The position numbers and the translations under genes are program-made. A stretch of DNA of 20,462 nucleotides from Elusimicrobiota bacterium (GTDB lineage: Bacteria > Elusimicrobiota > Elusimicrobia > UBA1565 > JACRDR01), in NCBI GenBank assembly GCA_016207585.1, contig JACQPI010000215.1:1-20462 (forward strand). The letters are read 5' to 3'. Below, one piece after another: positions 1 through 7,244 of this stretch (position 1 is the stretch's first letter; the number at the start of each line of letters is the position of its first letter). Under the pieces are notes generated by a model. That model was given only the letters and a program-made list of their open reading frames with translations, did not search any database and was not told the origin of the DNA.

Positions 1-255
1 CGTTTGCAGCAGCCACCAGGCGGCGCAGCGGGACCCGTTGGCGCAGAAGGCGGCGGATCCATCGGCGTTGTGGTAGCTCAAACGCCCCGATCGACTCACT
101 ATCAGCAGCCCGTCCGCGCCGATCGAGCGGCGCCGCAGGCAGAGCCGCTTGGCTAACCGAGCGGCGGGAACCTTCGCGCTGCCGAGCCAATCTTTTTGGA
201 GAAGGATGAAATCGTTGCCCGCGCCGGACATTTTTACGAACGGGAGACGCCTCAT
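1..255 (-). CDS. dapF: Diaminopimelate epimerase, N-terminal part (cut by window edge)
   Basis: Converts LL- to meso-diaminopimelate in the cytoplasm, the last step before lysine and the peptidoglycan cross-linking residue. The frame opens at an ATG at 253-255 and stays open for 85 codons to the window edge, so about two thirds of a roughly 270-residue protein is missing. Family motifs are clear: FVKMSGAGNDFILL (residues 6-19), SIGADGLLIV (44-53) and NADGSAAFCANGSRC (63-77). Cys71 fits the first of the two catalytic cysteines; the residue after it is Ala where most family members have Gly (CGNG). It starts 15 bases after the TPR gene stop and is probably the distal gene of the long minus-strand operon. 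No strong Shine-Dalgarno is visible. Only the incomplete end limits confidence. Confidence 0.9.
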   Translation of the reverse strand, partial: MRRLPFVKMSGAGNDFILLQKDWLGSAKVPAARLAKRLCLRRRSIGADGLLIVSRSGRLSYHNADGSAAFCANGSRCAAWWLLQT

Positions 256-270
256 GAGGCGATCACGGAC

Positions 271-1290
271 TCAGCGGTACTCTCTCGAGTCGAGGAGAGG
301 GGGAGCTTCCCCGGAGGCGCCCCAGTCCATCTTTAGGATCATGGCGGTCGCGATGCGGGCGATGAAGGGCGCTTCCCGATGTTTGGATGCGGCGAGTTCG
401 AGGTCCCTGCGAGCCGTCGCCTTGTTGTATCTCCGTAACGCGATGACGCCCCGGATCCAGAGGCCCAGGGGGTCTTGAGGAGAGAGCCGGAGCGCTCTTT
501 GCGCCTGGGAAAGGCTTGCCTCGAGATCTCCTTCTTCCAAGAGCCATAGAGAATGCCGCAGCAAGAAATCCCCACGATCCGGCGCCTGAGCGATCGCGGA
601 GCGCAGGGTTTCGTGAGCTTGACTCTTCAGACCCTGCAGATATTGGAACAACGCCAGAGTGGAGAGGCTATCCACGCTCCCGGGTTGCAGGGCTATGGAT
701 TCCTGAAGCGCAGCGGAGGCCGCGTTGAAATTCTGTTTCTCGGCCAGGACCTGCGCATACGCGAGCCATACCGCTGCATTCTGCGTCCATTCCTCCAGGC
801 AGCGCCCGTAGTGTTCCAGGGCCTCTTCCAGATTGCCCTGAGCTCGTTCGATCTCGGCCAGACCGAGATGCGCCGCCGCGTTGTTGGGGTGGATGGCCAA
901 GATGCGCTCATAAAGAGGTCTTGCGCGATCGTCGAGCTCCACGGTGTGGAGCAATCCCGCCAGATGGGAGAGTACGTTGATGTCCTTGGGAAAGAGTTCG
1001 ACCGCAAGCTGAAAAACGCCGATCGCCTTGTCGGTCTGTTCCCGCTGCTGATAGCTTCCGCCCAGCAGGGTATAGGCGACTACGATGTCTTTGCGGCGCA
1101 TTTTATGGATATTGGATTCCGATAATTGCTTGATGACGTCCTCGTACTTGCGGCCGTCGAACAACTTCTGGACCGATTCCAGAGAGACCGAAGGAGCGCG
1201 GTTCAGCCATCCGGCGAGGGCGCGGCCGGGTGAAGAGAGCTGGGTGAGCATTAGAACCGGCAAGAGGATTTTTCGAACGAGGGTGTTCAT
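271..1290 (-). CDS. Secreted TPR-repeat protein
   Basis: A 339-residue protein of tandem tetratricopeptide repeats after a Sec signal peptide. The first 26 or so residues (MNTLVRKILLPVLMLTQLSS... to ALA) fit a signal peptide with cleavage after ALA. From about residue 45 to the end there are roughly seven helical-hairpin repeats with the usual Ala/Gly/Pro spacing, for example AIGVFQLAVELFPKDINVLS and AAAHLGLAEIERAQGNLEEA. Such proteins are periplasmic or envelope-bound scaffolds; no enzyme motif is present. The frame is open further upstream, but that part overlaps the patatin gene and reads as low-complexity Arg/Gly sequence. The chosen ATG overlaps the patatin stop as ATGA, which implies translational coupling, and no Shine-Dalgarno precedes it. 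The partner and exact role are unknown. Confidence 0.85.
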   Translation of the reverse strand: MNTLVRKILLPVLMLTQLSSPGRALAGWLNRAPSVSLESVQKLFDGRKYEDVIKQLSESNIHKMRRKDIVVAYTLLGGSYQQREQTDKAIGVFQLAVELFPKDINVLSHLAGLLHTVELDDRARPLYERILAIHPNNAAAHLGLAEIERAQGNLEEALEHYGRCLEEWTQNAAVWLAYAQVLAEKQNFNAASAALQESIALQPGSVDSLSTLALFQYLQGLKSQAHETLRSAIAQAPDRGDFLLRHSLWLLEEGDLEASLSQAQRALRLSPQDPLGLWIRGVIALRRYNKATARRDLELAASKHREAPFIARIATAMILKMDWGASGEAPPLLDSREYR

Positions 1291-2267
1291 CGGGGCTGGA
1301 GCCACAGCTTCCAAAGTTGGGGGAGGGCCTGCACTATCAGGCTGCGCTGGGCCTCGAATAGTTTGGCCTTCATCGCCATTCGTCCCTTGCGCATCGCCTC
1401 GTCTACGCGCCAACTCTGGTAAAAATGGATATCTCCAACCGGAGAATCCACCGCGATATCCGCCTGGCGGCGTTCCTCTTGCGCCAGCAACGCGCCGCGA
1501 ATGTCGATCACCTGCTGCAGAGCGAACAGAACGTTGGTCAGCTGTGTTTTCGTGTAGTCCCCTTCGGTGACGCTGGCGAGAACCCATTGCGCTCCCAGGA
1601 GTTTGGCGGCGTTGACCGGAATATAGTCCACGACGCCTCCGTCCACAAGATAGCGATGGCGGTATTCTACCGGCGCGAAAAGGCCGGGAAGAGTCATACT
1701 GGCTCTGACCGCCGGGGCCACGGGGCCCTCGCGAAATATGATGGGTTCGCCGGTCTTGATATCCATGGCGACGCACGCGAACGGCTTGGCCAGCTGGTCG
1801 AAAGTCTTGTCCCCGATCGTTTCGCGGATGAACCGCTCCATCTTTTTCGTCGACATGAGTTGATCCGCTAGGACCAGCTGCAGGAGCCGGTAGCTGCTCA
1901 GGTCGGTTCCGGTGCCGAAGTGGAGCGCGTGACGCAGCTCGAGGAGCTTGGGCATCGGCATCCCGCTGGAGTAAATCGATCCGATGATCGCTCCCATCGA
2001 GGTGCCGGCCACGACGTCCACGGGGAACCCCGCCTCATCGAGCACCTGCAGAACGCCCAAATGAGCCCCTCCGCGGAAACCCCCCCCGGAAAGCGCCACG
2101 CCCACCTTGGGGCGCTGCCCAGGGGGCATCGCCCGGATTTCCCTCCAAAGATGTTCCCGCAGCAGGGCGTCGTGAATGGGTTCCGCCGCGGCGGCCGGGC
2201 GGAAAAAACAGGCGGCGGCGAGGGCCGCTAGGGTCGCGGCGCGGATTGCCGACCGGAGGACGTTCAT
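1287..2267 (-). CDS. Secreted patatin-like phospholipase (RssA/YchK type)
   Basis: A 326-residue patatin-fold serine hydrolase with an N-terminal signal peptide (about residues 1-28, ending in AAAA before EP). It should therefore act in the periplasm or at the outer membrane on phospholipid or lysophospholipid acyl esters. The catalytic features are complete: oxyanion loop SGGGFRG (60-66), nucleophile elbow GTSMG with Ser90, and the DGG motif with Asp209 in YLVDGG. I chose the ATG at 2265-2267 because it begins a good signal peptide. The upstream ATG at 2310-2312 would add 15 non-signal residues and overlap the TolC-family gene. The gene starts 10 bases after the TolC-family stop, and its own stop overlaps the TPR start. 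Most bacterial YchK-type patatins are cytoplasmic, so the signal peptide matters. The substrate cannot be told from sequence. Confidence 0.88.
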   Translation of the reverse strand: MNVLRSAIRAATLAALAAACFFRPAAAAEPIHDALLREHLWREIRAMPPGQRPKVGVALSGGGFRGGAHLGVLQVLDEAGFPVDVVAGTSMGAIIGSIYSSGMPMPKLLELRHALHFGTGTDLSSYRLLQLVLADQLMSTKKMERFIRETIGDKTFDQLAKPFACVAMDIKTGEPIIFREGPVAPAVRASMTLPGLFAPVEYRHRYLVDGGVVDYIPVNAAKLLGAQWVLASVTEGDYTKTQLTNVLFALQQVIDIRGALLAQEERRQADIAVDSPVGDIHFYQSWRVDEAMRKGRMAMKAKLFEAQRSLIVQALPQLWKLWLQPR

Positions 2268-2277
2268 GACGCGAGGC

Positions 2278-3600
2278 TCAGTATTCCGGGCCGAGCCGGC
2301 GTCCAACGGCACGCTCCAGTTTCGAAACCGCCACGAGGTGCTCCATGACGGCGCCCAGGTAGCGCTCCTGCGCGTCGAGATATGCCGGCTGGGCGCGGAT
2401 GGCCGCCGGACCCCCGCGCTCCCCGGCCGACTGCGCGAGCTCCTTGATGCGGAGGTATTCCTTTTCCCGAAGAGGCCATTCCGTCTGCCAAAATTGGAGG
2501 TCCTCGTAAGCCTTTCGAACCTCCAGGCGCACGCGGTCCTGGCTGTCGGCCCGAAGGATTTCTCCCTGCCGCTTCTCGGCGCGCTTTTGCCGGATCTGAG
2601 TCCAGAAGTCGAAGGGGAATGGAATGCGCAGTCCGAGAGTGGCGTCCCAGTTATTTTGCTTGATGGGGAAGCGATTGTCGGTGATCTCGTAGTTGCTGGC
2701 GAGGATGATGGTCGGAAACCGCCGGCCCGAAGCTAGGTTTACCGCGATATCCTCCATTTTTGCCTTGTAAATTTCGGATTGGAGTTCCGGGCGCATTTCC
2801 ATAGCCCAGATCAGAAGTTTATGGAGGTCCGTCGTGACCGGTTGCGTTTCCAGCGTTCCGAGAACGCGAACCGGGGTATCCAACTCCAGATTGAGAGTCT
2901 TGCGGAATTCCAGAAGTTCCAACTCCGCGGCATGGAGAGCCTCGGCCTCCCGCGAGCGCAGCTGCGCGACCCAAGCCTCGGCCTCCACGCGTTCCCACCC
3001 TGAAAAATCGCGCGAGAGGCGGGTCTGGACGGCTCGGAGGCGTTGTTCCGCGGCGGCGAGGCGCTCCTGCGCGTGCAGAAGCTGAAAAAACGCGCGCCGC
3101 GTGCCGTGGGCTGTATCCAGCCGGACCGCTTCATATTGCGTTTGGGCCTGCTTGAGGGCCGATTGAGCCAAGCGAAAGAGATTGATCGTCTTGCGGCCGT
3201 CGTAGAGAGTTTGCGTCAGGTAGGCGCGTCCCGAGTAAATGTAGTTGCGGTCGGAAGGGAATAGAAGTATGGAATGTAGCTCGGGAGCCAGGGCGAAGGG
3301 ATACCGGGACTCGTAGCGGGTCCCGCTCGCCTGGAGACCGACCTCCGGGAAAAAAAGGAATTTTGCCTCCTGGACGCGTTGCTGGGCGATGAAAACGTTC
3401 TGCTCCGCGGACAACAGGGCCGCGCTGTTGAGGAGGGCCAGACGCTGGGCCTCTTCCAGGGTGAAGGTCCGCTCTATTCCGGACGGCTGGGCTCGCGCAG
3501 TCCCGGTCTTTCCCGAAAGCGGCGGCGCCGCGATGGCGCACGATGCCAGCGCTAATCGAGCGAGGCGGCCGGGTCGTGAATATCTCATCACTACGTCCAT
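2278..3600 (-). CDS. TolC-family outer membrane efflux protein
   Basis: A 440-residue protein of the TolC/OEP family, forming an outer-membrane channel with a long periplasmic alpha-helical barrel for type I secretion or tripartite efflux. It has an N-terminal signal sequence (hydrophobic LARLALASCAIAAPPLSG). Two similar halves follow, with typical openings: FTLEEAQRLALLNSAALLSA near residue 46, and a second half after RPELQSEIYKAKMEDIAVNLA. Long Gln/Glu/Arg-rich helices and short beta segments such as YIYSGRAYLTQTLYDGR and NNWDATLGLRIPFPF complete the pattern. Start may be 3600 or the in-frame ATG at 3588, which gives a tidier signal peptide; neither has a clear Shine-Dalgarno. No inner-membrane pump or adaptor gene lies nearby. 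The downstream secreted patatin and TPR genes suggest a shared envelope role, which is inference. Confidence 0.85.
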   Translation of the reverse strand: MDVVMRYSRPGRLARLALASCAIAAPPLSGKTGTARAQPSGIERTFTLEEAQRLALLNSAALLSAEQNVFIAQQRVQEAKFLFFPEVGLQASGTRYESRYPFALAPELHSILLFPSDRNYIYSGRAYLTQTLYDGRKTINLFRLAQSALKQAQTQYEAVRLDTAHGTRRAFFQLLHAQERLAAAEQRLRAVQTRLSRDFSGWERVEAEAWVAQLRSREAEALHAAELELLEFRKTLNLELDTPVRVLGTLETQPVTTDLHKLLIWAMEMRPELQSEIYKAKMEDIAVNLASGRRFPTIILASNYEITDNRFPIKQNNWDATLGLRIPFPFDFWTQIRQKRAEKRQGEILRADSQDRVRLEVRKAYEDLQFWQTEWPLREKEYLRIKELAQSAGERGGPAAIRAQPAYLDAQERYLGAVMEHLVAVSKLERAVGRRLGPEY

Positions 3601-3625
3601 GGCGGCAGTCGGGGCGCGCAGAAGA

Positions 3626-4210
3626 TCAAACTCGGAAGCCGGCGGTAATATGTTCCAGCTCGGATTTAAGGGATAGCAGCTCCTCCCTCAGCCCTGCTTG
3701 GGCTTCCCCGGCAGGGTGGTTCTGGATAAACTGCGTGATCTTTCCACCCAGCCGCCTGGCCAGGGTGCGGTCTTTCTGAACCAGGAGCTGCAGATTCGTG
3801 ACCATCGCGTTAAACTCTTCCTGTAACTCCAAGAGCTCGTCTCCGGTTCGAAGCGAAACGCGATGAGTGAGGTCTCCCGCGCCGACGACCTGCGTCGATT
3901 TTTCAAACCGGTAGATGGGTCCCGCGAGGCGATGGGAGAAGAATATGGAAACGAGAGAAATGATTCCGAAAAATAGAATCAGCTTTACGAGGATCATGGA
4001 TTGGATTTGGCTCAGCAGCGGCTCCAGCGCGGGATTGTCCAGCAGGGCGATCTTGTACATGGTATAGAACGTGTCGCCGCTGGCGATGAGCGTGATCGCC
4101 AGGGCGCTGATCAGGATGAGCGCGATGTATCTGATCTGGAGGGATTTTTTGACCAAAACGGTGCGCCGTTGGTACTGGGAGGGGGGCGGCGTGGGTTGGG
4201 CGGGAGTCAT
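3626..4210 (-). CDS. Orphan HAMP-domain membrane protein
   Basis: A 194-residue inner-membrane protein resembling the sensor half of a chemoreceptor or histidine kinase without an output domain. After a Pro/Gln-rich cytoplasmic start come TM1 (about 28-45, IALILISALAITLIAS), a short periplasmic loop of about 25 residues, and TM2 (about 73-92, LVKLILFFGIISLVSIFF). A HAMP linker follows from about 93 (LAGPIYRFEKSTQVVGAGDLTHRV ends its first helix region). The remaining 60 residues are helical, coiled-coil-like and charged. There is no kinase, cyclase or methyl-accepting region. The start overlaps the phosphofructokinase stop as ATGA; the stop lies 25 bases before the TolC-family start. It may signal by partnering with another HAMP or coiled-coil protein. 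The ligand and partner are unknown. Confidence 0.8.
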   Translation of the reverse strand: MTPAQPTPPPSQYQRRTVLVKKSLQIRYIALILISALAITLIASGDTFYTMYKIALLDNPALEPLLSQIQSMILVKLILFFGIISLVSIFFSHRLAGPIYRFEKSTQVVGAGDLTHRVSLRTGDELLELQEEFNAMVTNLQLLVQKDRTLARRLGGKITQFIQNHPAGEAQAGLREELLSLKSELEHITAGFRV

Positions 4211-5301
4211 CGGGAGGAGACGGCCTTGGGATCGTTGTGCCTATGTTGCGACTGCTGTGGGCGCGGATACATGAGCACGTCCAGCAACTCCAGCCACTCC
4301 GGGGGCACGGTCTTCAAGACGCCCGTGGCCTCCTTGAGGGGGACCGCGGCCACCTGATTGCCTCGCAGGGCCACCATGACCCCAAATTGGCCTTGATGGG
4401 CGTATCGGATCGCCTGGACGCCGACGCGCGTCCCCAACATGCGGTCGAACAGCGTCGGGGGGCCTCCTCGCTGGATGTGGCCGATCACGGCGGCGCGGGT
4501 TTCGACGCCGGTTTCTTTCTGGACCAGGTTCGTCAGCCGCTCGGCGACGCCGCGCTCTTTCAGGATCATGTGGCCGAACTCGTCGAGCTTCTCCTCTTTC
4601 CGGGAGCCATCCGGCATCTCGATCGCTTCGCTGGCCACGATCAGGGCGACGCCCTTGCGCGCGTGGGCCGCCTTCAGGCGCTCCGTCATGTCCCGGATGT
4701 CGACGGGCCTCTCCGGAAGGCATACGTAGTCCGCCCCGGACGCGATGCCGGTGAAGAGCGAGACCCAGCCGGCGTGGCGCCCCATTACTTCGAGCACCAT
4801 GATGCGGCGATGGCTGCGCCCCGTGTCCAAGAGGCGATGCGCCGCGTCGACCGCGATGGTCACGGCGGTATCGAAGCCGAAGGTGGAGTCGGTGGCCGAG
4901 AGATCGTTGTCCATCGTTTTGGGGACTCCGACGACGGGAAGCTTGTGATCCTCATGAAGTTTGGCGGCCACCCCCAGGGTATCCTCGCCGCCCATCGCGA
5001 CCAGAGCGTCGAGGCGCAGTTTCCGGAAATTCTCGATGCAGCGCGCGACTCCGTTTTCCTTCTCTTGCTTGTACGGGTTCGTTCGGGAGGTTCCCAGGAG
5101 CGTGCCCCCTTGCCCGACAAGTCCCTCGACGTCCTCACGGGTCAAGGGGCGAGTATTCTCCTGGATAAGCCCTTTCCACCCATCGAGAATGCCGATGCAT
5201 TCATGTCCGAGCTGGGTCGCCTGCAGCACCGCTGCGCGGATCGCGGGGTTCAGGCCGGGGCAGTCGCCGCCGCCGGTCAATAGCCCGATTCGCTTGACCA
5301 T
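4207..5301 (-). CDS. pfp: 6-phosphofructokinase, probably pyrophosphate-dependent type
   Basis: A 364-residue PfkA-superfamily enzyme that phosphorylates fructose 6-phosphate to fructose 1,6-bisphosphate. Motifs in order: phosphoryl-donor loop TGGGDCPGLN (9-18), GGEDTLG (104-110), catalytic PKTMDND with Asp131 (127-133), MGRHAGWV, and the substrate loop GHIQRGGPPTLFDR. At the two donor-discriminating positions (E. coli Gly104 and Gly124) it has Asp107 and Lys128, the pair known from PPi-dependent enzymes. That would make the reaction reversible and usable in gluconeogenesis. The start is the ATG at 5299-5301, which shares one base with the aldolase stop (TGATG); a TTG one codon upstream is also in frame. 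The stop overlaps the HAMP gene. The fold is certain; donor preference is inferred from two residues, and ATP use is not excluded. Confidence 0.9.
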   Translation of the reverse strand: MVKRIGLLTGGGDCPGLNPAIRAAVLQATQLGHECIGILDGWKGLIQENTRPLTREDVEGLVGQGGTLLGTSRTNPYKQEKENGVARCIENFRKLRLDALVAMGGEDTLGVAAKLHEDHKLPVVGVPKTMDNDLSATDSTFGFDTAVTIAVDAAHRLLDTGRSHRRIMVLEVMGRHAGWVSLFTGIASGADYVCLPERPVDIRDMTERLKAAHARKGVALIVASEAIEMPDGSRKEEKLDEFGHMILKERGVAERLTNLVQKETGVETRAAVIGHIQRGGPPTLFDRMLGTRVGVQAIRYAHQGQFGVMVALRGNQVAAVPLKEATGVLKTVPPEWLELLDVLMYPRPQQSQHRHNDPKAVSSR

Positions 5302-6386
5302 CAATAGTCCCCGTGCGTTTCCGGGGCCCGGGCCGCCTTGGAGTCCTTGTCAAGGTACCAATCGGATCGGACCGCCGCCGCCAGATCGGCGGGGCTCAGG
5401 CTGTAGCGATTTGTCCAGGGCGTCGCGCGGCCGTCGACGAGCTTGTTGAGCGTTTGCATCCGCGGGATGCCGGTCGTCTTCAGGAACAGGGCTCGGGCGG
5501 TCGCGTCCGGCGCGTCGAAATACTCATTGAAGATCGCGCGTCCGGCCATGTAGCCGCTCGCCCCGCCCGTCATGGCGAGTTCCACCTGTTTCACGAAGAG
5601 TTCGAATTTTTCCCCCGCGGAGAGCAGGACCCAGGGGCGCCGGGCCGCCTCGTTGAGGCGGCCGATGTTTTCCCGCAGGGCTGTTTCGGACTCGCCGCGG
5701 ATATCCCCGGGAAACTCGAGTTTCAGGATGTCCGTGTGCGGACCGATCAACCGCGTCGCTTCGAGGATGTTTTTGACCTTGCGGGCTTTGTAACCGGGGG
5801 AGCCTTTGTCCTCCCCCTTCCGGGGGAACGAGAGTTCCTCGGTCATCAGAAGGATATCCGCCTCCTCGCAGGCCTTGGACACTTTTTCCACGAATCCGAT
5901 CTGCGTCTTGACGTTGGCCGCGTCGTCGGTGTCGATGTAAACCAGAAGTTTTACCGCCGCCGCTCCCATCTTCTTGATTTTTTCCGCGTTCCAGCCGGGT
6001 TCGTATTCGGCGGGGAGGCCGGCATCCCGCGAGGCCTCGACGCGGACGATGAGCCCCGCTCCTTTCGGCAGGGAGAACGAATTGAGCGCTTGGCGCGCGC
6101 CGAAGTTGATATCGAGCAGCACGGCGCCGGCGTGCTCCCCCAGAACGCGGACCATCTCCAGTTTCGTATCGCGGATTTCCTCGTAGGAGGGTTCCGCCGG
6201 CCTGCCGGCTTTTTCATGCATCGCGCGCAGGGCCTTCTTGAAGGAATTGGATTGATCCAGGGCCAGAACCTTGAAGCGGCCGTTCGGGTCGGTGATGTGA
6301 CGCAGGCCGGTCAATTTGCCGGGCGTCAGGTTGAGAAAGTGATCGCGCAGGGAAGTCGGTTTTTCTACGGCCGTGGCGCTTGTCAT
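5301..6386 (-). CDS. Class I aldolase, LacD (tagatose 1,6-diphosphate aldolase) family
   Basis: A 361-residue Schiff-base aldolase related to LacD. It should cleave or form a ketohexose 1,6-bisphosphate (fructose or tagatose) from glyceraldehyde 3-phosphate and dihydroxyacetone phosphate. Visible family segments are FKVLALDQSNSFKK (38-51), VLLDINFGARQAL (89-101), AVKLLVYIDTDD (144-155) and TDILKLEFPGD (218-228). Lys222 in ILKLEFP is the likely imine-forming lysine. The C-terminal phosphate-binding part is WVLLSAGEKFELFVKQVEL and GGASGYMAGRAIF. The start is well supported by GGAGG 9 bases upstream. It is directly followed by phosphofructokinase with a TGATG overlap, which favours a glycolytic or gluconeogenic fructose-bisphosphate role over a tagatose catabolic one. 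No lacA/B/C or sugar transporter genes are adjacent. Sugar specificity cannot be settled from sequence. Confidence 0.85.
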   Translation of the reverse strand: MTSATAVEKPTSLRDHFLNLTPGKLTGLRHITDPNGRFKVLALDQSNSFKKALRAMHEKAGRPAEPSYEEIRDTKLEMVRVLGEHAGAVLLDINFGARQALNSFSLPKGAGLIVRVEASRDAGLPAEYEPGWNAEKIKKMGAAAVKLLVYIDTDDAANVKTQIGFVEKVSKACEEADILLMTEELSFPRKGEDKGSPGYKARKVKNILEATRLIGPHTDILKLEFPGDIRGESETALRENIGRLNEAARRPWVLLSAGEKFELFVKQVELAMTGGASGYMAGRAIFNEYFDAPDATARALFLKTTGIPRMQTLNKLVDGRATPWTNRYSLSPADLAAAVRSDWYLDKDSKAARAPETHGDY

Positions 6387-6395
6387 CGTGCGGTG

Positions 6396-6400
6396 CCTCC
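6396..6400 (-). promoter_or_regulatory. Shine-Dalgarno of the aldolase gene
   Basis: GGAGG on the minus strand, 9 bases before the aldolase ATG. It fixes the start at 6386 and is among the strongest ribosome sites in the window; most other minus-strand genes rely on stop/start overlaps. Confidence 0.75.
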
Positions 6401-6406
6401 AGTTTT

Positions 6407-6412
6407 TCTATA
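6407..6412 (-). promoter_or_regulatory. Possible -10 element for the aldolase-PFK genes
   Basis: TATAGA on the minus strand (4 of 6 to TATAAT) lies within the 60-base gap between the beta-barrel gene stop and the aldolase start, just upstream of the Shine-Dalgarno. I see no convincing -35. It would let the metabolic genes be transcribed separately from the upstream envelope genes. Weak evidence. Confidence 0.25.
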
Positions 6413-6417
6413 CGGGG

Positions 6418-6436
6418 GCGGAGCGCCCGCTCCCGC
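6418..6436 (-). other. GC-rich hairpin between beta-barrel and aldolase genes
   Basis: On the minus strand GCGGGAGC, loop GGGC, then GCTCCGC can form a stem of seven base pairs with one bulged G. It starts about 10 bases after the TAA of the upstream gene. There is no run of T after it, so it does not look like a standard intrinsic terminator. It could partly attenuate read-through or protect an mRNA end. Confidence 0.35.
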
Positions 6437-6446
6437 GGTTCATCCT

Positions 6447-7244
6447 TTAAAAATTTCCCGTGTACTTGAACATCGCCACGCGTTCGGGTCCCCTGGAGAC
6501 TCCATTGGGATAGTCTCCGCTCTGGCCGATGCCTCGGACCGCGAAGTCCAGGTGAAACGCCGGGCTGATGTAGAACCGTATGCCGGAGTTGAATCGGCTG
6601 TCCACGTAGTTTTGAATATTGTCCCATTCCGCCATCAATAGAACCCTGTCCTCGATGTTGACGCTGAGGCCCATGGCGCCGAAGATCGCGTTGGAATTGA
6701 AGTCCGAGATGTTGGCGCCGCCGTGCGCCTGTAGACCGGGAAGACCGATCTCCTGGCTGCCGATGACGTAGAGGCCGCGTTGCCGCTGGTTGTATTTGAG
6801 GTCCTGGCGGTTGTACAAGTACCCTTGCCCGTCGAATCCGATCGCGAAAGCCGGAATCACCCGGTCTCCGTCGTAGAACCTGAATTTCACCTGGAGGTCC
6901 GGGCGCGTGATTTGGACGGGAGTTCCGGTGCCGATCAGTTTGTCCACGTTCAACGAAGTGCCGATGTTAAGCCGCTGAAATATCCCGAAGTTGGCCCATC
7001 CCACCACGCCGCCGTTGGAATAAAAACGCGTTCGCGCGGAATACCCGCCGTAATCCAGGACGCCCGCCGTCGGAAGATCGACGAGCTCGATGTCGGGTTG
7101 CAGCAAGCCCAGGTCCCGGTCGGTTTTTTCCGCGGACCCGAGGGTGCCCCTGGAGACGACGGAGTCGTCGCGCTGCGCGCTCGCTCCGGCACTGAGCCAG
7201 ACGAGCGCCGCGGTCGCGGCCAGGGCCGCCCGAAAAGGTCTCAT
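6447..7244 (-). CDS. Outer-membrane beta-barrel protein, unknown function
   Basis: A 265-residue secreted protein. Residues 1-23 form a signal peptide (MRPFRAALAATAALVWLSAGASA). The mature part alternates polar and hydrophobic residues in short stretches rich in Gly, Tyr, Phe and Asn, such as YSARTRFYSNGGVVGWANFGIF, LQVKFRFYDGDRVIPAFAIGF and NSGIRFYISPAFHLDFAVRGIG. It ends in Phe (MFKYTGNF), the usual last residue of an outer-membrane barrel recognised by BamA. Eight to twelve strands are plausible. The start overlaps the HEAT-gene stop as ATGA, so the two are probably translated together. It ends with TAA. I do not recognise a specific family; it vaguely resembles YjbH-like or porin-like barrels, and no function should be inferred. 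Confidence 0.75.
   Translation of the reverse strand: MRPFRAALAATAALVWLSAGASAQRDDSVVSRGTLGSAEKTDRDLGLLQPDIELVDLPTAGVLDYGGYSARTRFYSNGGVVGWANFGIFQRLNIGTSLNVDKLIGTGTPVQITRPDLQVKFRFYDGDRVIPAFAIGFDGQGYLYNRQDLKYNQRQRGLYVIGSQEIGLPGLQAHGGANISDFNSNAIFGAMGLSVNIEDRVLLMAEWDNIQNYVDSRFNSGIRFYISPAFHLDFAVRGIGQSGDYPNGVSRGPERVAMFKYTGNF

Noticed and set aside
271..1776. A 501-residue version of the TPR protein starting at 1776
   Set aside because: The extra part is Arg/Gly-rich shadow sequence over the patatin gene; the ATG at 1290 begins a signal peptide and overlaps the patatin stop.
6418..6436. An intrinsic terminator after the beta-barrel gene
   Set aside because: The stem is GC-rich but no T-run follows in the direction of transcription; kept only as a hairpin.
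5313..6641. A 442-residue plus-strand open frame
   Set aside because: It is antisense to the clear aldolase gene and reads as a Gly/Arg/Asp-rich shadow common in GC-rich DNA.
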